The position numbers and the translations under genes are program-made. This document shows, one piece after another, positions 43,801 to 55,800 of a DNA stretch of 64,000 bases (positions are counted from its first letter, which is position 1; each line of letters begins with the position of its first letter). This stretch comes from Phoebastria nigripes (taxonomy: Eukaryota; Chordata; Aves; Procellariiformes; Diomedeidae), in assembly GCA_035582835.1 (NCBI GenBank), contig JAYKAV010000289.1, forward strand, positions 984,170-1,048,169, in the 5' to 3' direction. The notes below the pieces were generated by a model that saw only the letters and a list, made by a program, of their open reading frames with translations, was not told where the DNA came from and did not search any database.

Positions 43801-46800
43801 AAGCAGATACTTACTGGGCTTCCCGTGGGACCCTGAATGCCAAGCGGACCAATAATTCCTTCTTTTCCCTACAAAAGAAAAGATATGCGTGAACCATCAC
43901 ATGGGAACGGACGGTCACTTTTACCACGGCAGACTCAGTAAAGACACTGAATCTCTTTGCTGCTTTTCAGCAACATGATCGTGGTATTTGCTGTAGCTGA
44001 AATAAAAAACTGTTTCAAAATGCAAGTCCAAAGACACAAGCCCTCACGGTATGGTTGTCATGACCCATGTAAAACCTCAGAAATTCCAGAAATAGAAAGA
44101 TTTCAGTGTAGCTGGAGTGGTCTGTGCCGTGGTCATAGCAGCATGACTGTCTCCAAGGCAGAAGAGACCCGTGCCCACGTGGTTACCTACAGACGTGTTC
44201 GGCTGGCTCAGAGGTGGTACCACGGCCATGGCTTGTCTGCCAGGCACGCGGTGAACAGTGCACTGTGCTCCTTATAGCACCCTGTAGCCTCACAGAAATA
44301 GAGGATGGAGGAAGGAAGAAAATCCTCCCAAACCAAACAAACTGAAAAACCACTTACCATGAGACCAGGTGGCCCACGTGGTCCCTGAATGCCTTTGAAA
44401 CCAAGGTCTCCTGGGGGGCCCTGCAAGCAAAAATGAGACGCCAGGTCCCCTTAATAAACATACTCCATGTTTATGCCCTTGCTTACAGCTCTGCTGCAAG
44501 GCCAGAGGTGCTGCCTCTTGTATATGGGAATGGGAAGGTCCAATTTTTTAAAAATTCTTTCCCACTCCTGTTTTGCAAGCCCTTTACTTCCTACAGAAAA
44601 CAAACTGGTCCCCCTTCACCAGGAAAATTATATGCTGATAAAATGAGTCTAAATTTCAGATCAAGGCTCTCAGCATTAGGAATGCATATCGGTGTCTCAG
44701 GTACAGACTGGTGACTGATGCTGGAAATACAAGTGTCTGAAAGACGTTCAGGTGGGGAAAACAGCTCCGGGGTCTATAGGACAGCCCTCTTCCCTCTACC
44801 ATCTACCCATTTTAACAGGAATAAGATCCTGCAAAGCATATGTAAATGCACACTCATTTAACAAATGAAGATGCATAAACTAAAGAAAGTTGGAATCACA
44901 ATTCAATTTCAATAGTTTCTGCAGAGCTGCTAATAAAGTCTTTGCAACAAGTATTGCATTGTCTGTCCCCAGTAAAGAGAGACTAGAAAGCCAACTGGTC
45001 ACAAGACAGCCTCTTACCTTTGGCCCAAACATGCCCGCAATCCCTGGAAATCCTGCCTCGCCAAAGTCTCCCTGCAAATAACAGCCAAGACAAATACAAG
45101 AACAACAGTAAGTTCACATGGAACGGCTGGTCTCTCGAAGACGCGCCAAGAGTTCAGCAGCTTCAGAGAAAGAGAAATCCATTAGTATTCTTCAGTCTAA
45201 GGCAGGACTGATGAGCAAGAAGTATGAAAGAAATCTGAAGGAGGAATTACACAAACATCAGGCTAGAAGCAACTCCAGAAGATCTCACAGACTCGTAGAT
45301 TACTTTGATCTCACAGACTAAGCCTTTTTGCCCCCAAAATGGGAGGCATACCTACACTACTTCTAGCAGATGCTTGTCCAGCTTGGACCACGGTCAGCAG
45401 AAGCAGGATGGAGAGCATCTACTCAGATTGATCTTGGAAGTTCATGCTGCCAAAAAACCAGCCCCAAAGCCCTTTAAACGAAGCTCTTCTTTTATTTCTA
45501 ATACCAACTGGACTGACCTACTAAAGGATAATTTCAAACTATGCTCATTCAAGCTGTCAAAAAAGTGCATGTTCCTACAACATAACCTCCCATTCAAACC
45601 CAGGAACACCGTGCATATCCCCTAATTCTTTTCCTATTCAACCCTGCAGGGATTTTTGCTCAATTTCTTAAGAAAAATAATAATAAAATATTTGGAAGGC
45701 CATCAAGCTTGAATTAGCACATAGCATGCACTCTGAGAATAAAAAAACCACACTGGGTAGCATGTCCTTATATAAACACCCTCATTTCACCACGTTTGAG
45801 ATGTATGTCCTTTGATATTTCCGGGCTTCTCAGATTTCAAAATGCAAAATGATTCAACGTTAAAAAATGGGTGAGAAACATACACCAGATGATTCATCTA
45901 CAGTCTTAGGAACATCAGAGATGGAAAAGGCTTGTTTGGACTCTCGGCAGGACTATGTGACCCATGCTGGATTGTACTTTATGGGATGTTTTACAATGTC
46001 TTGTTCAGCCCAGCTGTAAATGACTCAAGCGATGGGGTTTCCACCACCTCTATTACAAGGCTGTTCCAGAGTCAGTCTAGAGACCTCACTGTTGTTAGGA
46101 AGTTTTTCCTGCCATGACAATGAGAAACTGCTTGGCAAGAAAGGGCTTGGTTGGACTCAGTGGAGCGTAAGAAACTTTCCAAGGATACAAATTGATTTAA
46201 CTGCCCATTTATGGATCCTGGAAAGGAAAACTGCTACTAACAGAGGACTAAGGTCTTTCCTGCGTTAGGAGAACCAACCAAGCCCTCTTTCTAGAGGAAT
46301 TTCAGGCAAAAGTAAATGGGAAGTCAGAAGGGTTTAAATGCCATGACGTCATCTCAGCTATGGGGATCTGATCACTAGTTATGCAGCAAGGTAGGCAATG
46401 GCAATACTGGGCAAATGAACCTGCCACTTGTGGACACAAGAAGCAAAATGATATTGTTGTTATGTTGTTGGCTACTACCTTTCAGCTTGAATACTGCCAT
46501 CACAGGGTTTTATATAAAATATACAAACAAGTATATTTTAATTGAGGTAGTTGGGGTTCATCTTGTCCCTTGTTCTGTATTAGTCCTAATCTCTCTTTTC
46601 CTCGTTAGTTTTACATCTGTGGCCTCACTAGACCCTCTGATGGTGGTCCCAATCTAAATAGCTTAAGTATTCTCAATATAGCCTCAGGCTGATAAAGCGT
46701 GACACATCAGTGCTAAACTGGGCAATCCCACCAGCACAATAAATAAAAGCAGTAAGGATGAGGAGCCTGCCTTGGAGACAGGTGTGAGAATTCAACTTCT

Positions 46801-49800
46801 GCTTTGACAGAGGCTCTTGATGTTTCTCCCACAGCGTGCTCTGAACTCACAGCTCCACTGCCCTCAAAACTGCAGCCATGACGCCTGCTCCTGCACCTCC
46901 TGCATGTCCCAGCGGAGCTACAGACCCTCCTTTGCACCTTTTGGATGGCTTGGAGTGCATAGTTCACCTCCTACACTCAACACCTCCCACAGGCTCCATG
47001 CACCGCTCTCATAACAGCTCTCATCGAAGACACTGCTGAGGGGTGTTTGAGATGGCTCTGCAGCCTGGCTGCCAGCACACACCACAGCCTCGTAACCAGA
47101 GGCACGAGGATGACGTGAACAGTCACGCTGTCTTGGGGAACGCAGGCATGGATTAGACATCTCTGTGCACAAGCAAGCAGTGAAGAGCAGAGAAGTGTGC
47201 ACGCTGGAGAGAGCTGTGCCGACGCTCCTGCATTCACGCCCAAGCTGGTTATGGGTTCCCCTGCAAAAGACCCTCCCAGGGTTCACCCTGCTATCCCAGC
47301 CTGCGGATCTGCACCCTCTCCTGCAGGAGACAGCTTGGAGTCAGGTCTGATCAGCTCCGTCCATCACTAACCGGCTGTCCTTTGGGTCCCGGATCGCCGG
47401 GGCTCCCTGGAAGGCCCGTTCCTCCTGATGATCCTCGCTTCCCTGTTTGGCCAGTCTGTCCAGGCAATCCTCTTTCACCCTAAAAATAACAGAATTCAAG
47501 TAATTCCAAAGGACAGGAGCTAAATATAACAACACTCAGCCAAAATAGCCATAGATGGAAAGCTGGAAAAGAGTGGCTCATCGGGATAAGGAATGTGGTT
47601 TCATCAGGAGATGTCTCAGGTCTGCTAAGGCGGATTGCTGCAGGATGCACAGTGTGAGACCAGTGATGGGCATGGCTGCGGCCCCTCCTGAGCTTCATGC
47701 AGAGCAGGAGCTTCAGCAGAGCTCTATTGCCTGCATCAGGGCTAAGGACAGCAAGGGGGTGAAATGTCTTCTGTTTGCACATCTGTATGTTGTCTGTCGT
47801 GCCCTGCAGTTTCTTATAATCTCTTCCCCCCAGCAGGCAAGCAATTGATGATTAATCCATCTAAAATGTTGAAGACATGCCAAGACTTCAGCTGGAGGAC
47901 TTCAATCCAGAGGCTGCAAAGCCAACATTTTCCCCAGCACCAACTCCGCAACTTAAGGACAAGAGAGGGGCTTCTGAGACCCAGCACCACACTTTGCTCC
48001 CCATCTCTTCCCCTTGCCAAGTGCCAGGAGCAGCACAAGCCCCAGCTACTCGATCTGGGGCAGACTGGGAGAGAGGAGCAAAGGCAGCGAGAGCCTAGGA
48101 TGGTTGAGCAGCTGGAAAAGGGGCAACAAATTTCCCCGGAGCCAGGATATGAGTCTGTCATAAAGACACAAGGGTCTTTCAGTCATTTCTGGTAACAGCC
48201 TGTTATTCTACCCAAGGCAGCTGGAGGGCAGCAAGTGACAGTTTAAGAGTGATGTGTTATGGGAGGCATAATTTAAATCAGACCTGATAGCCTCTCCAAA
48301 CCCAGCTGGAGTCTTCCTATTTACAGAGTCTTTCTACAAACGGCTGAATTGCTGTTGGTCCAGTTTAGATCCTGTGGCCAGCCTGGACCAGGGCAAGGAC
48401 CAGGAAGAAACCCCAAGGTCACTAAAGCAGCTTGTCCCTGCTTCCACCCAGAGTGATGTCCAAAGCCCATACTGGTTCCAGCCGTTCCAATCCAGTAAAT
48501 ATATGCTAAAACACAAGCGACACAAATTTCCCTTCAGCAGTTCAGGCCTCGCAGGGCAGCAGCGAGAGAACACCCGAATTTCCCATGGAGTCGTCCATCC
48601 TGGACATCCGACAGGCAGGCTCCTGTCGCAGTTCCTTTGCAACTTCTCCAAGGCCATGTTTTTTTAGCCAGATTTCTAATGAAAGAAGGCTAAAGTGTTC
48701 GTAGTGTGAGTATGTGTATCTGTAGGCTCCTGAGCTCTGTGAACTTTGACAAAGGAGGAAGGGTCTCTGGGACATTCAGCTGCTGTGAACGTCATGAAAA
48801 CAGATGGATGGATGGATGGATGGATGAGGACAAAGATCTACTGAGCCTCTAGCTAAGTGAAAGATGGCAGCAGGAGTTGAGACTTTATTAGACCCTGGAG
48901 AATCCAAGCGCTAGAGCCAACAGGCTCACAGAGTGGATTGCTTGTAGCAGTATCTTAGGGAGTCAGAAACTCACCTTGAATCCTGGTGGTCCCTGTGCCC
49001 CGGGGAGCCCTGGTATGCCAGGGTTCCCTCTTTTGCCTGACATGCCTGTCACACCTTCTTCCCCATCATCACCCTGTTCTCCCTAGAAAAGAAACCCAGA
49101 AGAGGTTATGAAACAAGACGCTCTTTCTACCTCTGCACAGCTCTGCGGGGACAGGGGAGTGGTGTGATTCTGCCCTCAGCAAGCACCATGCATCTGGGCA
49201 TGGGTGGATTTGCAGAGATGTATATAGAAGTCTGTGCATGCAAGTATCTGTCAGGCTAGAAACACCGGTTTATTTACAGACTTGGCCATGCAAAGGCAGC
49301 TGCTGCCTCTATGTGCATGTGAGATATGAAGAGGAGCATATGATCCACACTGGGTACATGTAAACTGGAATATCTATAGCTGGACTACATCCATTTCTCC
49401 TGTGCTACCTTTTAGTTTTCCAGCTCCTAAGTTGCGTTTGCTATTGATGCTATAAGGTTACAATTGCATACTCACCAGCATCCCAGGCACGCCATCCTTC
49501 CCAGGCACTCCGTCCACTCCAGGGGCACCCTCTTGACCCTGCCTTCCCACCACTCCTCGAGGACCCGGTAGCCCAAGGATGCCCTAAAATCACAAAGGTG
49601 TTAGTGATGGAGCTCCCAGACAGCATTTGCTGGGGTAGAAAATTGAATTTTTACCTACCGGTGAGCCTCTGCTCCCTGCATTGCCCCGTGCTCCTTGCTT
49701 TCCTTTTTGACCCTGCAAGTGAAAAAAGACATCTAAAATTGCAGCAGTTCTAGCATAACTCCACTTGGGAGCCTGATTTCAGGGTGTGCTTTTGGATAAT

Positions 49801-52800
49801 GGTTGGAAAGAGCTTTATAAAAAGGAGGTTTATAAAGTCAGTTGCTCCAACAATGGGGAATGAACTGCTATTTGGTTTTATTACAAATGATTCTTCGTAC
49901 GTCTTGAGAGTTCTAGGGCAGGAATGAATAGCTAGAAGGCAAGGACCTACATTTTTCCTAATACAGAGCAGATGAGGACAAATAAAGCAGGATGAACTCG
50001 AGGGAGGACTCAGTGCACTGGCAAACATTAGAACAAGATGCTTAAAACCTGCATCCTCTGTCAGTTCATTGACAGCACAGTGCTGAACCAAGGACCCAGC
50101 AAGTCTTCTGCAGGGTGTTCAGTAAGAGCTTTCCTCTGTGAGGTAGCTCCCTCTATTTTGGAAAGTTAATGGAAATGAAAAGGGTATCTTGTGTCTAAAA
50201 TTTGCAATGCTGCTTTGTGAATAAAGACATAAAAGAAATACTCCTGAGGTTTATTAGCTGTAAAAAGGATTAATTTCTGCAGAAAGAATGGAAAACTCAG
50301 CCTCATCACCTTCACTAGGGCTCTCTTAGTGAGGTCATGTACTAAAGCACTTTTAAATTGAAGCACTGCANTTTCTGTGCATTGCTTCTCCATCTGCAGA
50401 GGACCAGGCAGGCCAGCTACATGAAGGAAATACTCCTGGGGGTGCTTTCTCTGCTATTCATTAGACCCAAAGGCAGTTCCAGATTGTCCATCGATGGGTA
50501 GAGTTTATTTATCTTATCGCCTGGTACGCTTTTTGCCAAGAACACCTACTGTAGGTTAAACTATTTTCTGGCATTACCCCAGCAGGGTGAGATTAAAAAT
50601 CCTGACATCTGCCAAAAGGGAGCAGGAATTTGCTGAGTATTGAGGTCACATACTTATGTTTTAGCAAATAAAGTCCCTGATCTGTGAGAATAATTAGCGA
50701 GCTGTCATTATAGCCAGATGTGGAGGTAGGAGTAGGTAAGAGGTACCCCAATGAACCTTGAAGGATCCATGTGTGCTGTGTTTTCTTGCTCAATAAGAGC
50801 AAGAAGTTAGAGGGACTCTTCCAAGAAACATAACTGCATGGATAAATGGACTCCAAATCTGGAAGGTTTCAAGCCAGAAAAGTTTATGGTTCAAGTGAAA
50901 GAGACACTTGCCTGGCTCAGACCTCCTTAGGGACAGACGAGCCAGCTGTGGCTGGAGGCACCACAAACAGGGTTATGGGAAAGAGACACAAGCCACGGCA
51001 ATGACTAAAGACCTGCCCAAGATTCACCCATCATGCTGGAGCTGTAATTGTCTTGATCTTCTCCAGCTCCACAAAGACAACAAACTATTGGGCTTGGACA
51101 TTCAAATACATGTTTACAGCCCTCCCACTAGGTTCTCCACAGTCTTTCAAGGCGTAGACCATAGGCCAAATCACACATGCTGGGGGAAAACATGAGAGTC
51201 CTCTTAATTAGACGTTTTCTTTAAACTTGGGACACCATAAATCCACCCTGCTGAAACCTACCACATCACCTTTGGATCCCTTTGCTCCTGGCTGGCCTGG
51301 TGGTCCAGGATGCCCCTACAAAACATAAGCAAGAAAAATCTGCTTGAAATTCTCTTCTGGCAGTATCTTGCATGAAGTTCAAAGAACAGCATTTTTTGTG
51401 CCCTAACAACGCTGACCGTATGGAAACAATTCAGGGGAACAGCCTGTGCTCAGACAGGCCTCCTGGGGAAAAAGGAGCAAGGAACTGTCTCCAGAGAGCA
51501 TTTAACAGGGTGTCAATTGGAGAAGAAGCAATGCTACCCCCTCACTTGGGCGGTGTCTGTATTCGCAGAAATCATTCACTAAATTCCAGATGGCACCTGG
51601 AAAACAGTGCTGAGAAGTGGGCAGGAAGGCGCCTGTTTTGAGAAAGGTACTGCAGAAGCTACGTGCAGAACGAGTAGTTTATACAGTGACTACATCTTTA
51701 GTGTTGGTACTACCTCCCTTTTGCATGCTGCAGCCCTTTTCTTGGTTTCGCCTGGATGTCAGATATTAGAGANCTACCTATGGAGGAGTAAAGCAGAGAG
51801 GATATTTCACTACTCCCTTACTGGTCTCTTCCCCATCACACATGTCTCCATCTTTTCTTCTGGCCATCCAGGTTTTTTTTGTGTGTATTTGTGTCAGGGG
51901 CGATTTCTGGACTAATATCAAAGAAATGGTAAGTAAGGACACACCTGCAGAACTCTCCTTCTTCAGCTTGTTTCTGAGCTATGTGTTTCCAATGGCTCTC
52001 TACTAAAGACAATCCAAAGCTCCTGCTTCCATCTGAAACACTGACATCTGAGGGGCTACCACCCCTCAGAATAAACTACATCCACTGGGGAACGCAGCAG
52101 CCCTACCCATTTCTAGGCCATATGACAGAGCACTAAGATTCTACCCCAAAACAGAATCTGTTGTTCTTCCCAGCAGCCCCACAAAGAATGGGAATTGATT
52201 CAACTTTGTTTTCCAATACAAACTACATTTAATGTGCTGCTGCACTCACAGTTGCAACAGTCACATATACAAATTAGACACTGCCATATATAGCAAGGGA
52301 ATAAAAAAATCCTTCCCTTAAATTTGGATTTAATTTAGTCTTTTATAAATGCACTGGTTTGAGAGGAAACACCATGCAGGCAGAATAATATGGCCTTCCC
52401 TCACATTGGGCCAGCTCTCACCAGCAGCGTGCCAAATGTATCATTTCCAAGCAGACCCTTCCACTGTCATTGTCATCTCCTACTGCCCATCTCCTAAGAT
52501 TTCTAGTCCCTCTTGGATCGTTCAGAAAAGACAGTTTTGGAGACAGGCTTCTGGGAGTGCCCCCTGTTCCGTCACGCATTTATTAGTCTCAACATGTGAC
52601 TCAAAATGACCATTCTATAGGCTTGGCTTATGGAAATGCACACGTTGCATTTCACAGCTCACCGCACATTCCTTACTGCAGCCCTTCCTACCTTCCTTCC
52701 TTTTTGCATCTGTTTTTCACATGCATGTGACATTGGGTAGCTTACAATAAAGCAGTATTTCTTACAGGTAAGCCTTGCTGTCCAGGTTTTCCTCTTTCTC

Positions 52801-55800
52801 CATCAAGACCTTCTTGACCCTTAAATAAAAAACAGAGAGGGAACATGTGTTTGTTCTTGGGTATTTTTGTGGCAATGGAAAACAAAAATGGATGTAACAT
52901 GCTGTATGGGGCAGGAGAAGATATACATATTTGCATTCTGCTAATATAGAAATGCTGAAGCTTGTGGGTAATGTACGTGCTCCTATGGATATGCATTGGA
53001 AAGAAATAGCTAAGAGGAACTGCTAATCACCATCTAAGCAGTAAAGAAGGCTTTCTAATGCNTCCCTAAATACACACAGCACTAATGTAAGTGAACAGTT
53101 ACAAAATAAGGCAGCAGCACTGCTAGCCTAGTGAATTTATTTCTCTTCTGTACATTACTGTAATGGGTCGCTCTGACCAGCTGCTTTTGGATGGAGGTAA
53201 GACTTAGTCCATAGAGCCTTTGCAGATCAACACCGATCAGCTGGAGATGTCCTGCAAAGAGGGCATCTGGAGCACAGAGGAATAATTCATAACCCTGGTC
53301 TTGCTTTTGAGAGAAATCCCGATAAGATTTTGGAAGCTTCCAAACCTCCAAGTTAACAGAGATCTTCCCATGAAAGAGTCTACAGCCATGGGCACATCAG
53401 TCTTGAATTTTGTCCAGCATTGACATGACCTTTCTTGTACACAGCTTCCCCAGGGTATTTCCTTGATAATCACAAATACCTCTGATGAGATGCTCCTGCT
53501 CATTCTTTCAGTCTACTGTGCTCAGGCAGGTGCCATGGCATCGTGAGATGCTGACCTGCAGGACCTACATTACCCTTCAGCAAATTTTTTACCACTTTAG
53601 GTAAAGATATCTGAATTACTCCTAGTTTGAAACACACCCATGCNCAGTGGTTGACAAGGGACAACAGTGGATTATGAATCGTGACTACTGGGCAAAGGGG
53701 AGACCTTCTGTGGGCTGATGCAGATTGGAAGCACTTCCTCATGACAAACATTTCTGAATCATGTATTTGGAATAAGACTCACAGGATAACCAGGGTCTCC
53801 AGGCTCCCCTCGATCACCTCTGTCACCAACGGGGCCCTACAACAACACAACAAAGACTTAAGGTGGATGTAAACAATCTGTCGTCTGCAATATCTCAATG
53901 GCTTGTGCATGTTCTACAAGTAAGGAAGCAACCCAACTAATCCACCTACAAAAANCAGGCCAGGATTGATTAGAGATGGGATTTAACATCTTACTCTGTC
54001 TCCAGGTGGTCCCTGTGGGCCTTCTACCTTCCCGTCATCACCTTGTTCTCCCTGCGAATAAAAATGTTGGTATTAATATAGACAGCAAATTATACGGCAG
54101 ATGCTTCTGTACAGACCCGATCCAGTTCTCCCACATCATGGGCTCCTAAGTCAAAGCCTCTGCTGAATTTACTAACTTTTCATCCAAAGAAAGTCTAAAC
54201 AATTTTTTTTTTTTTCTTTTGTTTCACAACCTGGAGTACACTGACTCTTCACGTTGCTTTCCTGGTTTCTTTGGTGGTTGTTTCTGGCNGGTCTAACCGT
54301 CCTCCCTAAGGAACCAGGTGCAAGGGGTTATTTTCAACAGTTCCTAAAACTAAGCAAGAAGCATGTAATTATGACAATATGGGAAATAGTTCTCTGCCTC
54401 TGAATTTTATTGCCGACAGTCAAACCAAACTCTTTAATCAAGCGTTCCCCCACCCTCACTGAGTGCTGCCTGGGCTGCCATGGGAACAAGGGACGTCTGG
54501 ATGGGCTCCCTGGTTGTGTGCCACCATTGTGGCCTTGTCTTACAATTGATCAGGTGAGAGGGTCAGCCCCTTACACACTCGCTGCGTGAGCAGCTCCGCT
54601 CGTTGATGGGATGCTCCACAGCAAGAGCTCAGAGCTCATGGTTTGGCTGGTAGATAACATCACTCGGATTATTTATAACTGAGGTCTCTCTCAAACATCC
54701 ACAGAGAGATCCCTTCAGACTTAACACAGACGCTATCTTTTTTAATTCTCTTGTATAAGTCACTCAGGGTCATGGTGTCCTATTTTCTCTGGAGTCTAGC
54801 TCAGAGACGGCTGTTTCTTTGCTCCCCATAGAAGATAGCTACATTCCAGCTCCTCCAGTTTTTGGCTACTTCATATCACTGAGTCTCTGGCACTCTGGCT
54901 TCTTAGGATGAACATGTCCGGGTCCAGAGGAGGGTCACAAAAATGATCAGGGGGATGGAACACCTCTCCTATGAAGAACGGCTGAGAGAGTTGGGGTTGT
55001 TCAGCCTAGAGAAGAGAAGGTTGGGGAGACCTTATTGCAGCCTATCANTACTTAACGGGGGCTTATAAAAAAGATGGTGGCAAACTTTTTAGCAGNGCNT
55101 GTTGNNACAGGACAAGGGNGAATGGCTTTAAACTAAAAGAGGGTAGATTTAGACTAGATATAAGGAAGAAATTTTTTACACTGAGGGTGGTGAAACCCTG
55201 GCACAGGTTGCCCAGAGAGGTGGTCGATGCCCCATCCCTGGAAACATTCAAGGTCAGGTTGGACGGGGCTCTGAGCAACCTGATCTAGTTGAAGATGTCC
55301 CTGCCCACGGCAGGGGGGTTGGACTAGATGACCTTTAAAGGTCCCTTCCAACCCAAACTATTCTATCATTCTATGATTCTATGTGTCAGAGCTCCTTTGG
55401 TGTTGCAGCTACTGGAGAGAGGACGTCTGGGGGGTTCTGGCACAGTAGAGCTGCTGTGTTTGGAGTACTTGGGGTGCTCCTAGAGCCTTGAACATCCAAA
55501 TCTCCACAGCTACGCAGAGCCAAGTTCTCCACAGACTTCTGTAATTCTCAGTGGTTGCATCAGCCCTTTCTGGTGTATTTATGACTGTCTTTGACTTTCT
55601 CTCTGGGCTACTCTCANCTTCTGTTTGAGTTGCAGCTGCCGATAGTAAGGGTGCTTGGGCAATTTCTCAATGATCCTGCCTCTGGGAGAAGGCATTTGGG
55701 GTGCTTTGCTTGTATGTGATGTTTGGTAATGACACACCTGGAGCAGTGAATAACCCTCAGTGGAAAAACTCAGAGAGTGGAGCCAATAGCTTCTTTTCTG

